Shown here: in pieces, positions 22,168 through 37,100 of the stretch
How the letters are laid out: every line of letters begins with the position of its first letter
Position numbering within the stretch: position 1 is the stretch's first letter
Source of the DNA: Flabesymbios commensalis
Lineage: Eukaryota; Annelida; Polychaeta; Terebellida; Flabelligeridae
DNA: 64,000 nt
Direction: 5' to 3'
Assembly: GCA_964017125.1 (NCBI GenBank)
Contig: OZ024902.1
Location: forward strand, 101,028,796 to 101,092,795
Made by a program: the position numbers and the translations under genes
The notes under the pieces: generated by a model
What the model was told of the DNA's origin: nothing
The model's database searches: none
What the model saw: only the letters and a program-made list of their open reading frames with translations

Positions 22168-25100
22168 CTGTAACAAATAGATAAATAGCTTATTGTATAC
22201 GTGAATTAGGGTTAATTGCGCAAAACCTGGGTAGATATGACCCACCGTCTGCGACACTGCCCTATTTAGACCTAACATTACATCAGCTAAGCGTATTGTT
22301 TTTACCTATGACCTTGACCTTTGGTAAAAAACTTTTGCCGGAGGGGTTGAACGTCTCTATAAACGAATTATGAATTGAATCTGTTGGACCATGCTGGCGT
22401 AGTAGCCAAAGCTGGCGGCGTACGGCTGGCGTTCTTCCATTACCTGTGACCTTGACAAATAGGCCACGGTCACCCATCTGTGAACATGACCTAGACTTTC
22501 GTGAGGTCTATCACTGGTATTAAAATGAAACTGTTAGCTTCAGTTGTTATTGAATTATAGCGATGAAAATAATGACCGGACGGACGGACCCCCGGACGGA
22601 CTGATAACCCGAGAACATAATGCCTTCGCTCGCTTCTAAGCGGAGGCATAACAGCCCGAGAACATAAGTGCAGGATTATAGTCTGATATCAAGTCTGAAG
22701 ACCTACATGTATCTTCTTTCTTAGATTTTACCCCCTGGTCACTGGACCCGTTCACGGGGGGCAAACAGCCCTGCAGCCATTTCGGGACTTGGAACTGATC
22801 ATACACATTGTCTTAACTGTCATATCAGGTGAAGTGCAAAGGACAAATACATCGAAACAATGCCCCAACGTTGAGAGGGGAGAAACATGAAAACATGCAC
22901 AAAGTGGGGATTGAACCCGCACAACAGGCACCGTCAATTACAAAGCGTTACGCTCTAACAATTGTGTCATGTACTTTACTGGGTAATGGCAAAATTTGAA
23001 TATCGAAATAAAGATGGAAATGCGCAAATATCTCCACTGGTTTGTGCATCAAGAGTACGAGTTTGGACATTTATCTGAATGGCCATGGCTATTAATACTA
23101 ATACTGTATATAGATTCCACATGAAAAATAGTGGGGAATCATGGAGTTACCCCAGTTTAATCTTCATGCAAAAAATAGTTTGGACCAGTATATGACGTAT
23201 ATGAGATTGGCATAAAATTTGTTAAGCTTATTGTCACTGAACAATTACGCAATTACAACTACATGATCATGATGATTAATATAATTAATTAGTTATGTCT
23301 ATGGTGTAGGCCTATATCACAAACTGCAGCATAATTGACAAAATTGATAAGGTAACGAACCTGTCCTGTTATATAACGAGCATCAACAAGGAATCGCACC
23401 AGCTGAGCCACTTCTGTTGGATCGCCCATTCTGCCTACTGGAATCCAATCTTTGGCGTGATCTCTTTTGTTTGTATCCATAGCTCTCACCATATCACCTT
23501 TGATAAAACCTGTGTGATTGGATAGTATCATTAGAACATGAAGTAGTGATTTATAGCTAAAACTAAAAGTAGATCTAGTCTATTATTTATATTACATGTA
23601 ATTTTATCTTTTTAAATAAAATATTATGTTCTCTGTTTTAGTAGCTAACAGTTTATTAGCAAAAAAAAGTAAATTAGCACTGATCTATTTTCCTCTGCAG
23701 TGATAAACTGCATGGGTCGCGCTTATTGAGAATATGTTTATGCAATTTGTGTGTACGTTTTTGTTATATAAATCAGAACTATTCAGAACTATTCAAATAT
23801 GATTCAAAAAGTGGGTTTTACCATATTACACAATATGAATGCATGCTTATATAGAGTTCACGTTTCCCCATTGTGCACTGGTTTACAGTATACGATTGCA
23901 CATACCTTTTAAGCGCTAAGCACGACTATAGTCGGTTTATTTTCTTTTATTAGCCGATCAAATCAATATCATTAAAAATGAAATGTGTGTTTAACAGTTT
24001 AAACATTGAGATTTTTGCAAAACTTTGGTGTCAAATTAAAGACATGAATAATTATCACCCACTTCGAAATAGTGGGTCGCGGTAGCTGGACACAACTTCA
24101 AGTCGGTAAAAATTAAATTCTATAAAATAGCGCTGTAAGGGTTAAAGTCACAACTGAATACGCTAGACTTTGTTATACCTGGAGAGACCACATTTGCTGT
24201 GATTCCACGTGATGCCACTTCCTTTGCTAAGGAGCGCGTAAAACCAACTAATCCAGCCTTTGATGCACCATATACAGTCTGACCAATATTACCTATTGTT
24301 CCAACTGCACTGCCTATAAACATAAATGTCACCATATAACTTGTGTATGATTGGACTACACTTGACAAATATATCTTCCAAGTTATAAATCATTTAGGTG
24401 TAATTGACCTCTATTTAACTATAGTGTGTAATAAAAACTATAGTTCTAACTTTTCAAGACATAAACTATTTGAGTGTGATTGACTTATAACTCTAGTCCT
24501 ATAGCCCTATAATGGCTTTTTAAAATGCTAAATATTGGATCTAGACAGCCATTATGAGACGAAATTTAGTATAAAGATTGATACTGTGGACATAATATAA
24601 GCATTCTACTAAGTGAAGATTGATCGCAGAAAAAGATTCTGCGTTGACGTGTCCAGATATTTGGCGACCATCTTTGGAAAATAAGCAGGCAATGCTTTGA
24701 TTATGTGTTTTTGCCTCCATGGGAAAAAACATCATCAAAGAATTTCACGGGGTTGGCGGAGTGAACTGAGAAAACACCATAAAGGCAGTACAACACTGAG
24801 CGGATTCTCTCCGATTGAAAATTAATTGGCTGTGGTTTATCTGTATAGAATGTTATCAGTAACGTTAATCTATGTAACGGTTATATATTTTTTCATCAGT
24901 GTGAGAGCGGCACTAGTATTCCCCTGGTGAAGGGAGTACACCAGTCTGTCTCACTGGACTGTGTCTCGGGTTTTGGCCTCATACACCGAACCGCCGAACC
25001 GCGGACACGTAGTTTATGTGTTGAGCGAATTATACAAATGTATTATAATTTAATTAGAAAAATGTTAGATCATAATGATAAAGGGATAACTCTTACCAAT

Positions 25101-28100
25101 GTTGATGATGGAGCCTTGTTTTTTCTGCATCATGCTCCTAAGTACACTTTTACATGTAAGCATAGAGCCGACTAGGTTTGTGTTCACCAAGTTAATCATC
25201 TCTTCTTCACTGGCTCTGAGCAGTAGGCCATCAGCGTTTATGCCAGCCGAGTTAACCAGCACATCAACATGGCCCATTTTATCCAGCGTCTTTTTTACCA
25301 CATTTTGCACTTGTTCTGCCTTTGTGATATCGCATGGAATGCACAACATGTCCTCACCTGGAAACGATAATCAATCGGGTAATATCATAGATTAGATTAA
25401 GCAAGTATATGGTTAATCTATGGTACTAATTATTGTAGGTCTATTGTTATAATCAGTAACTGAATGATGGGTCTGACAAGAGGCATCACATCGGTGACCC
25501 AGGTCTCAATTACAATATAATTGCTGCAGCAGCGAACATCCACAAACTGTAACGACAAAACTGATCACAAAGCTGTAACACTAAATAACATACTCACAGA
25601 GTAAACCTGCATCAAATAAACCATTAACCCTTTAACCGTCGGTGCCGCATATATTTGGGTTTTCATTTTTTATTAGCACTTTTATTACCACAATTTAAAT
25701 ATGTTAAAGATAAAATGCAAGATTTTTTGTCAAATCTGAATAATTTTCATTCACTTGAAGTTGTGGATCGCGTCAGCGAGACACAACTTCAAGTGGGTGA
25801 AAATTTAAATTGAATAATATGGCGGTTAAAGGGTTAATACACCATCTAGGGTTACCAGTAACCTACATCCAAAACACTTATTGATCATATTATGTTTCTG
25901 ATCAAAGTAATACATGTATAACTGAATGTTCCGTTCCGTTTTATCCCATAAGTGAACCCTGTTGGTGTAACTTGGAAAAAGTCATACAACTAATGAAATA
26001 ACTAAAATACAGACGCACTAAGCACTTAAATGAAACCCAATTAATAACTGACCTATTAAACTCGCCTTTAAACTGTTCTCATATGACATAGTAATTCATT
26101 ATTTTGTAGATCCAGATGAAGCTTTACAGCTTTAACTCACCAACGTGTTAAACACCCAACCGGGGTGGATTACATCTGATATTTTATTATAGTTAGATTC
26201 ACAATAAATTCATCAGCCAGGATTAATGAATTTCGCGGATTTCTCAGTCAATGCTCAACTAATTTCCATGAAATTTTACACACACTATTTTCCATTGATA
26301 TCGTGACTACCCTGAAAATTTCGCGAAGTGTTGATAAGTATTGTAGAAGTTAGACCATTTCACATGTAAGAAAATTCTGAGACGAAGCTAATGGGTTTAT
26401 GGAGGGCAACATTTTTATTTATTTACTACATGTCAAATAGTCTAACTTCTTAAATACTATAGTCTTATCAAGAGTTCGCAAAACTGTCAGGGTTGTCACG
26501 ATATCAATGGAAAATAGTGTGTGTAAAATTTCACGAAAATTGGTTGAGAATTGACTGAGAAATCGGCGAAATTCATTCACCACGGTTAATGTGAATCCGA
26601 CTTTAGCGATGCATTAAAGAGATAAATATAAGAAACAAGACAACCATATTGATTATAAACAAATAAGAAAATTCTGAGACGAAGCTAATGGGTTTATAGA
26701 GGGCAATATTTTTTATTTATTTACTACATGTCAAATGGTCTAACTTCTTAAATACTATAGTCTTATCAAGAGTTCGCAAAACTGTCAGGGTTGTCACGAT
26801 ATCAATGGGAAATAGTGTGTGCAAAATTTCACGAAAACTGGTTGAGAATTGACTGAGAAATCGGCGAAATTCATTCACCACAGTTAATGTGAATCCGACT
26901 TTAGCGATGGATTAAAGAGATAAATATAAGAAACAAGACAACCATATTGATTATAAACAAATGCGAAATATGGTTTTAATACTCGCGAGAAGTTCCGAAA
27001 AGAAAGTTTATATAAATTCAATAAAACAAAATAAAAATTCACCGAAAGAGCTTTGGAAACACATTAAGGGGAGTTTCACAGTCAGGGTGCACACTCGTAT
27101 ATCAACCAATATGGTTTATATGCTTTTGCTATGTTCATTTGAAGTGACGTTGCACCACAAAAAATCAATCAGACCCAAACGATGAGTCTACACTGCAACA
27201 AAAATGAACAAAATCGGATAATTTTTACTCGTTTGATGTTCTTTTATATCTTTTTTTTCATGACAAAAATAGCCGTCTCACATGACTTGGAACAATATTC
27301 CCATGGTGTTTGAAAAAATTCTGTGTACTGGATATGGAATTTATATGTAAATTATGTGTGAGCCTTGTGTTTGCTGCAATGCTGCCAAAAAATACAAAAG
27401 AAGAAAACAATTTTCTTTAATTCATTTTGTCATTTTTGTGATTTTTTCCGTCAAAAAATGTCCTCTCCCAATAGCACATTTTTAACAATGTCTATTTTTT
27501 CAAATAAAAAAGATAGAGTTGATTATTTTATGTTTATAAAACTGTGAAAATGTGATTAAAAAGAATGCATGGTAATTTTAATAAAATTTGATCAACTGGA
27601 AAATTTATTTTCATTTTAAGATCCTCATGCTGGCTTTCTGTCAAAAAATTAGAATGTCCTCTTCAAATAAAACAATTTTAGTGTGTCAATAATTTACAGG
27701 TAGCAATACACCAAGCAACCATATTGATATACCTAAGGTGTGTCTAAGTTCACGAAACTAACATACTTTTCTTTGTTTTTCTCCTTTGATTTACCTGCAA
27801 ATCACCATGTCAAAAAAAAGTCCTTGTGTACATATGGTTTCTAATACACAGGCTAAATATATCTAATTCTTTAACTGGTATTGGTTCTAAAGTGCTCATA
27901 CATCCAAGGATCAGTGCGTTTTTAATCTTTGTCTATTAAACAATGGTTGAGTGAATATTCTCCATGGCCTTATGTTCATGAGAAATTCTGTCAAAAATTG
28001 TCCTCTCCGAATAAACCAAATATGCATCATTTTTGTTCAGTAAAGCATGATTTGGTATATCTATGCCGGAGGTAGTAGCACTGTGATAGTGGCGCATATA

Positions 28101-31100
28101 TTAACTATAATTTATACTTTGGCTATAAATTTAGTCGTCTTTTAGACATGTCAAAAAAGTCTTCTCCGAATAAAAAGAAAAGATTGGATTTTGTTATTTT
28201 GTTCGCAATTGTATTATTATCTCAATTGTAGTAGTAATTTATGTACCATTGGGAGTCAATCAAGTTATATAAAACATTTAAAAAGGGGAAGATTTTCTTT
28301 CATAACAATTGATATTTTTTTGTATTTTACTATTCCAAATGCTCACTTTCATTGTTGAATCTGAAAAAAAATATTTTAATGGATGGAAGTCTGAATATAC
28401 ATACTAACCGAAAATAATAAAAAAACAATCAAAGGATTTAAGATTTTTTGTAAACACTTTCATGTACCCTGTACAAAACCAATATCCCTCAAGATTCTAA
28501 AATAGTAGCTCACTCTTTAAACAAATATTCTGCGACAATTGCTGATAAATATACCCCTGCTACAAAATGTAATATATCCCCTAGATCTCTAATCAATATA
28601 TAATACCTCCTATTAGTAAAAAAAATCGTCCTTAAAAAAACATTATCCATGTCTAATAATGAAGTTTTTAGTCTGGATGGTCTTAACGTTGAAATATTGA
28701 AACAGTCAGCTACAGCTATTTCTAGTTCTACAACTAATATAATATATATGTAACCTAAGTATCCAAACGTCAATTTTTCCAGGTCAATAGAAAATTTGCA
28801 AAAGTTATCCCAACTTTTCAAAACTGGAGACAAAGAATAATGTAATTACTACCGTCCTGTATCTCTCCTACCTCTTATATCTAAAATATCAGCAAAACAC
28901 GTATCGTTGCACTTTTATAAATATCCTCAACACCATAAACTATTAAAGTTAACTGATAGCCAGTTTGGATTTTGCAGAAGGCAATCATGCCAAACTGTTC
29001 TTATAACTTTATAACTTATCAGAGAAAACCATGCTATTGAAGCAGGGGAATATATTATTGGATTAGTAGTTTGATCTTAGCAAGGCCTTTGACCTTGTAA
29101 ATCACTCACGTTTGCTTCAGAAAATTAAATTATATAATTGCAGTCCTACATCTATTTGTTAGTTATCTCAGATATCTCAGATAGTTTCTGTCGAAAAAAC
29201 TGTTCCATCCCCACACATTATTACATGCGGTGTTCCACAAGGACCAACATTTTTTATTTCTTGTTAATATAACTGACCGCCCTCTCTACTTCAAAATTTC
29301 TGTATGTTGGTGACGCCACAATAACCAAAGCAGCTTCAAATATGGAAACAATTCAGCACGATGTATCCAGTGATTTACATTCCGCATTTGAATTGTGTTC
29401 AGATAACGACATGATCTTAAGTCTTTCCCAATGTGTTTCTTTACTAATCGCCACAAGTCAAAAGTAAAATAAATATTAGGATGTCAAACTGAATGTATTA
29501 ATGATGTTGATCTTCCATGTGTAAGTAGCACTAAAATAGTTGGCGTCAATTTTGATTCTAACCTTTTTTGGAAAGAGCATGTTGTACAAATTAGAACGAA
29601 AATATCTAAGAACTTATACTTATTAAAGCGTATCAATTGTTTTTTGACATCAGATGCCAGAAAATTATTCTGCGATAGTTACATCTTAGCATATATGTAT
29701 TTTGAATATTGGGGTACTTGTCCATTAGTAGCAGATTGTCGCTTTACGTCACTTTCCCGCACTAATAGTCATTTAGGTGACATTGCAATCGATCAAAATA
29801 GTGCAGTCCTATGATGAGATCAATGGTATACAGATAATGATGTGAGGGTGAGGTGATAGGGCGTGGTGGCTTGTTGCGAGTGTTCCCCTCAATCACCCAA
29901 TAAGGGGTTCTGTGCATGTCTAGGGGATTTACCACCAAGCATGCCCAGACGTCCGGAAACTCGTTTTTTTGCTCAAAGGTGGCTCCGCTATCGTCAGGCT
30001 GGATAGTCCCCAGAGTAACAATAGCTAAGGGTAAATCCATTCATCCAACGTGAGATGAATAATGGGTAACACTCTATTGCCGGTTGTTTCAAGGCTACCA
30101 TGGCCAAGGGTACTTGTCCAAAATATGTAATGTCAGATTTAGAGAAAATACAAAAAAGGACAGCGAGTATTGGACAAAGACAGCAACATCAGAAGCCACA
30201 TACTTTTCTCTGAACTACGTTGGATGCCTTTAACAGACTACTCTCAGTGAATTATTTCAATATAATAAATATGTTCATAATATAGTATCATATCTTCTAA
30301 ATCAAACCATTTACATGTACAGAGATGTCACAAGAAAAGTTTCACTTATAAGGGTGTAAATTCCTGGAACAAAATACAATAAATTATGATGAACAAGATT
30401 TAAAGAATTATACACTGAACATTATTTCGGTAATTAGCTATCACTCGGATGCCGTATACTCGGATGTACATATATCTTGTTGTTTTGTTCTCACGTAGTT
30501 TCCTTTTATTTTGTCTTTTTATTTTTGTTCTCTCCTGCAAAATACTTTACATAATAAAAAATATATTCGCATATTTTATATCTGTTGTAATCGCTTCACA
30601 TTAGTCTTATTTGTAACTTGAACAAAGTCGATATTATTGGCAATGGAAAACTCGTGGCCTTTATATCATCATTATATAAATATAATGCATTTATATATTA
30701 AATCCTAAATGTACATGCTGTATATATTTTTTAGAGGGCGCATTTCAAATTAGCAAATTACTCTTGCTATTATTATTATTATTATCAGTGCATTTATCTG
30801 CCAGGGTTTCGTACGGTACTGAAAGGGTTAAACCAGCGTGAAGCGGAGGGACAAAGGATAAAAGTATAAAAAGGACACCATAATCCGTATTGCAAAACAA
30901 CTGAAGGCTCTGTGGAAAACAATGTTCAACAATAAGAAAAATCACAGCAGAGCAAGCAAGTCACCAGGTTGCACAAATAGGCATGCAAATTGCGACAGTT
31001 TTGATACCGCTGATTCTATTTCTAATTAAACGCCAAATGTATAATATTCATGCCGTGCAGCAACACCACTAAAAGTGAAAATCCAGCTTGGTATACAGCA

Positions 31101-34100
31101 GATTCGTATTCAGCATGTTCGAATTGTGTAAAAACCGTATAAACTATAAGTATAAGATACTAAAATGCCTTAACAACAATTAACTAGAGCTTTTTTTCAA
31201 ATATGGAGCCGGACTACTATGTAGGCCTAACACAGCTGTCAGAAATGTGCACACGGATGCATAAAACATATATTTTTTTTAAACTGACCCATTTATATTG
31301 TCCCAATACAACATGGCTAAATAATATAGGCCTATTTTCGCTATCTACATTTTTCCGACCTCGCCTTTAGTTTATATAGGTTCACAGAATAGTTTCTGAG
31401 AAATATTTTGTCAGGGAAATCGCAAAAAAAATGTTATAAATTTACTTTATTGTTAGCCTTCCTAATTTTGGACAAAAAATCGTTTCATGTCCGGGACAAA
31501 AGTTTAAAGGGACTGGCCCAGGCTAAAATCATCAAAAAATCGGTGATTTTATTTTGGTTTCTCAATATGACCATATGATGTAAACATGTCCATAGACTAG
31601 AACTGCAAAAGTTTTTTAATTTTTCTGCAGTTAGACTAGATATAGAGACGAAATTCCCGTATTTCCTATTTTTGACATGGTTGTCAATAATTAGAAATCA
31701 GGAATTTCGTCTCTATATCTAGCCTAACTGGTGAATGCGCAGCAGAAAAATTAAAAAACTTTTGCAGTTCTAGTCTATGGACATGTTTACATCATATGGT
31801 CATATTAAGAAGCCAAATTAAAATCACCGATTTTTTTATGATTTTAGCCTGGGCCAGTCCCTTTAATATTATTATCCACCACTTAGTATGATTGTCTTTT
31901 ATGTCCAAAAATATAGACGAAGCTCAGCATAGTACACTTTGGTGTGGGTGTATTATTGTGTTCACACTTTATATACTGTAATATACTTTAATTTCGCGGA
32001 TATGAATTTTTGCGTAAACCCGATTTTGACCATTTCGCGGTCTTTTAATTTCGCATGAAAATAATTTTTAAAGTTGATTTTTCTTGGTCTGGAGAAATGC
32101 AATTGTTATTGCGCCGTAACGACTGTCACCACCCTTCCCGACTAGTAATCACTATGATGCAACGTCGTCGGTAAATAATGTATGGTCACCAATTAACTGG
32201 ATGGGGTGACTGACCATTCAGGCTAATGCACTTGACACGCGCTGCTCATTAACCCTATCAATCTAACAGGTTATCATTTAATTATTATTCTGCTGCTGAT
32301 TTACTACATGTGTCGTTCCAGTAAAATTTGTCTATTTTGACTTTAATTTGTTTTTAAAAAAGCTCATCGTATCTGTTTGATTGTGGGAATTTAAAATAGC
32401 TATATCTGTGCACATATTAATTATTACACAAATGTTGTGTAATATTTGCATAAATTTGTAAGTAACTACTGTCACTTGACTCAGAAACTTAGAAAAAACA
32501 CATGCCAAGAAACGCGTCCACATGCGTACAGCTCCCTAATAGTCAGGGCCCATTTTCGAAATTTCTGACTTTGTAAGGCATTTTTTAGTAGAATTTGGCA
32601 TGCAGTTGTTCTTACACAATTTAGGAACGCTGATTACAAATCTGCCCCATGCCAAGCTATATTTTGTGTTTTTCCTACTCAAAAACAAAATGGCCGCCAA
32701 AATTAGCGAAAATGTCACAACTTTACATCACGGCTTGGCTTACAATGAACATAAAAACATCATTTCGGTGTATTAAAACCCACCTGAGCAACATACTTAA
32801 AGTCCCCTGAATTTCACCTTGTGCGTTTGCCGCTAGAGGACAAAATCCAAAATGGCCGCCACTGCAAAGCAATGTGCTATAACTTTGCTTCAAAATAACA
32901 TGGTGATGTGTTTTTGGTGTCTACATATAGGTTCCTTACACCCGGGAAACCAATTCAGAGCCGTGATAACCAATATTATCAATATTTCACAAAATTATAG
33001 GGGGAAAAACAATGTTGCCCTAGGAAAGCGACACATCGTAGGCCAGTGTAATATTAATGATTTACTTAATGAAGTCATTATTTCACATTTAGAAGCCAAG
33101 GGAAACAAAAGTAATATAATGTTGTAAAAATGTTCAAACTATTGACAAAAAATATTTTATGATTGTTGATCACTGTCCGGCACTAGATAACCTGTCGCTC
33201 ACCAGATATCCATTCTAGGCCTATTAGTATGTGGCCCATGTGATATCCACTTGCATAGTGTTTTTACAGTACCGTAAGGAAGAAAGCAATAATTTAAATG
33301 TGCGTTGGCCACGGGTGGCACCCTCCTGCCCAAGCCCTGTACTAGGACTAAGCAAAACATGAAGTTAATCCATCAAGGTGGTCTGCATAACCATGGTAAT
33401 AATGACACATATACATGTTCCGTTCCTATTGAGACAAGAAGTCGTTTAAATTAAACAATTTATGATTCTAGTAACTAGGTATATTGTGCTGGTTAAAACG
33501 TGCACATCATATAAAAATTATGTTTCTCAATCGGATAAACAATTTACATGATCATGATAAAAGTATCATCTTAATTTTTATATTTTTGATCAGACTAGAT
33601 ACCGTACAAAAGCCTGGTAATGCGCTGATAACACAGTTTTCAGACATAATTGAACGAATAAAGTCCCAACCATCGGCCCAGAGATCCACACAAAACCGTA
33701 ATGTAGGCTACACATATTTCTACTCCCTTAACTTGAATGAGAAAGATGATATCACCGTCAATAACTATGATAAAAGACAGTTACACGATATCGGAAATCT
33801 GTAATGTGGTGCAGAAGTTGACTTATATATGTTTTGGGCATATGAGATTGATGGGCGAGGACACGCTAGGGTAATGTTGAAAATACTGACGATGAATTTA
33901 TTTTATAAATATAGTATGAACATACACCATCTTCAGAAGATGTTAGTAACTAACCTAGTCTTGGCAACTAAAGCTATAGAGTGTCATGAACAAGTCACCA
34001 AAGATTATTGGGTACAATATTGCAACAAGATATGATGCAGAATATGTGGTAATTGGGGCAATAATACCGTTCGTAGCACGATCAGGATGTTTTTATGAAG

Positions 34101-37100
34101 ATTAACATAAAATACAGAAACTTTCTTGATGTGGTCGTGATATGGTAGAATGTATGAGGAATCAGTAGGTTCTGGTCATGCATGCTTCTAATCAGATATA
34201 AGCTCTCACTCTCACATAATATACAATAACCCAACAGGTTCAGTTGTGTCTTGAAGTGGTATGGGAGCGACCAACCTATTTTGCAGGAAGAGGTATCAAT
34301 GTTAAAGACAATTAGTCTTACCATATATAAAGTGATAAAATCATATGATGGACGTGAAGATATTTAGGTCCATAAAAACTATATGTCTCCTCCAGACATA
34401 GTAGATTAATTATCATTCATACAGAGTATTTATTACTTATCTATTATATTCTTTTGTAATGAACATTGATCATCTAATAATCTATGCAAGACACATGTAT
34501 CCTACATCAAAAACATTTCCATGCACGCTGCGATGTTATCTCAGATGAATATATAACAGATAAAGTACAGAATCAGGGAGGAGGTCAATACAGTTTCAGT
34601 TTAATGTTCAAATTCACCACTTTTGGTAGAGAACAATGCCATTCAACTATTCAATGAACACTGGTATTTAAGTGTGAACAATACTGAGGTAGATAATAAG
34701 ACGTTTAATGTTATTACGGCAAGCAAACTGTCAGATACTGACAATGTGGTAGTCATAGGAACTGATGTAAACTTGCTCATTCTGCTTTCGAAACGTTCTC
34801 ATCATAGCAATGCCTAGCTGTGTAAACCTAGAACTGGTGATATTTATCGTACCATTCAACCGTCTCGATGGCTTCCACAACACCAGCACATCAATTCTAA
34901 AAGAAAGACATTTAAATTAATTCATAAACACCCAGAACTAGAACGTAAGCCAATTTGAGTATTTCAATGTATCCTCTTCGTCAATAACCCCTACCAAAAG
35001 TGGATATTGTTTCCGTTGTATTTTAGGCCTGTTTAGCAATAAATACAGCTCTGGTCAGATTACAACTATAAACATCCATGAGATTGTGGTTGGAGCTTCA
35101 TTGATGGACAACTGCAACTAGTTCTCATGTGAAAGCTTCCTGCTCAACCTGAATAACTATCACATTTAGTTTGATTAAGTGTGAATTAGGACCACGAGAA
35201 AGTAGCCAATGGTATTTTTTTATTTTTTTTTTATTCAGCTTTTGACCAATACATATATATATTTAAAAACAGATACAGAAAAAATATACACATTATATCA
35301 TTAAAATATTATATACAACATTGGTTGTGCTGCGCTAGAACAGGCTTATAGAAGCCTCTGCAAGCTAGGCAGCAACTATATTTATATTCATCTATGTACA
35401 AAAAGTATAAGCATAAAAGTATAAAAAAATAATATACATAATAATATGAGTTTCCCGCGCCAAAACCAGAGATAAAATAACTACATATTATTATAAATAG
35501 TACCAAAAATACACACTGGGAAGCGTGGAAACCTATAAAATAAATACAAGTAGAATATTTTTATAATCAAAATAAGCAAGTTATAATAATTGTCATGCTT
35601 TTAACATATACATCCCTATATAAAATTATTACGATTAGTCTAAAAAACCATCGGCTGGCGTCAGCTCGTAAAGCCGTCGCGCTACCGAAACACAATGTAT
35701 ACATATACCAATAAAAGTCGGACACGGTGTTCGGTCGTCAACTGCCAACACCTACGTTAGCATCAGAAACATCTGTCGACCTCGCTGTCGAGTCTTTGGA
35801 AAAAGTCGGACACGGTGGTTCGTCGACTGCCAACACCTAAGTATGGACATCAGGACCATCCGCCAACCTCGCTGTCGAATTTTTGGAAGCGTAGCGAAAA
35901 GCTTTCCCCCATCAACTCAGACAGTAAAGGTGTCCTATCAAGGAGTCGCTACATCAATTCCGAAGCTGCACAAATATATGATCAATATATTGATGAGGGT
36001 GACTATTCTAGCATTATCATTATGCAAGATGATGGCATTCATGCAAATCTGAGATATACACAGCGAGCCTATGTAGCTACAGTGATGAAAGTAACACATG
36101 CTACTTTTGTGCAATTTCCTCATAGTTAATGTGTTGTTTTTAAATAATCTTTTTTTTGCATGCACCGTAACTACATGAGACATGGAAGTTGAGTTTTTTA
36201 TGCTGTGTATTTTTTTGTATCAGAAAACTATTTAAGCGCCAAAAATAACCTCCTACGACATTTAGAAAAATGGTTATAGTACTTGCTGTATAATTGGCGG
36301 CCATCTTGGATTTTTCTCTGAAACTACATGTAATATATTAGAGGTAATATATTAGAGGCTATTACTGTATTGTACTAGATTTATTGGTGTTAAAAACCTA
36401 TATTTAGCAACCAAAAACAGCTCTTTATGACTTTTAGAAAAACGTTATAGTACTTTTTGTATTTTTGGCGGCCATCATGGATTTTTTGCGTGATAGTTGA
36501 CCAGGTCCTAGAACATTAAAATTCCTCAAAACAAAAATGTTATTTTGAACACGAAAGTCAAGTTTGTATGTCCGTTGTGCACCCAGACATGATGTATAAT
36601 CATGATAATTGAGACTTTATCTGCTATTTTGTCGGCCATTTTGTTTTGCAATTTTGAAAGGGAAAAACTAAAAATAGAGCTTGGCATGGGGCAGATTTGG
36701 AATCAGCATATCCGAATTGTGTGAAAACAACTGCATGACAAATTCTACTAAGAAATGCCTTACAAACTTTAAGAATGCCTCTTTTTGAAAAATGGGCCCT
36801 GATTATAACAACATTGAGTGTGTCCCTGGTGAACCCAACGCGCTGATCCAGTGTTGGGGAAATGCTGGCCCACTGTCTTCGCCGCTGGCCCAGTATCACG
36901 CCAGCACTGGATCAACGTCTCGTGTTTGCTGGGTCATCACCCCTCAACTTGACATATATAGAAAAGATCAAGACATCTATCATTAAACCCCTTCATGCCC
37001 GCTGGTTAATGGTAGTCATCGAATAAATCAAACAGAAATCATACGTATTATCAATGCCTTTGTACAAGCAGTTTCAGAATAAAATGAGAATAACATAAAA

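Larger units (their letters stand above)
32544..36801. mobile_element. 4.26-kb TIR DNA transposon with a decayed gene
   Basis: The left end CAGGGCCCATTTTCGAAAT and the right end, ending AAAAATGGGCCCTG, are inverted repeats of about 170 bp. Shared inner words are AGTAGAATTTG, CATGCAGTTGTT and TCTGCCCCATGCCAAGCT. The target duplication is not clear. The interior holds protein-like fragments at 33600-34960 and 35815-36129, and two copies of a ~170-bp repeat with TTGGCGGCCATC words at 36297 and 36468. Confidence 0.8.

Noticed and set aside
22898-22972. Functional tRNA gene
   Set aside because: The boxes are tRNA-like but the acceptor stem does not pair convincingly and a SINE body follows.
24541-25395. 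Additional small open frames around CBR4 exons 2 and 3
   Set aside because: They lack splice-compatible borders and protein similarity, and several are antisense shadows of exon 2.
29762-30040. 92-codon open frame on the - strand
   Set aside because: It lies wholly inside the 383-bp insertion in a LINE and has no recognisable protein features or splice sites.
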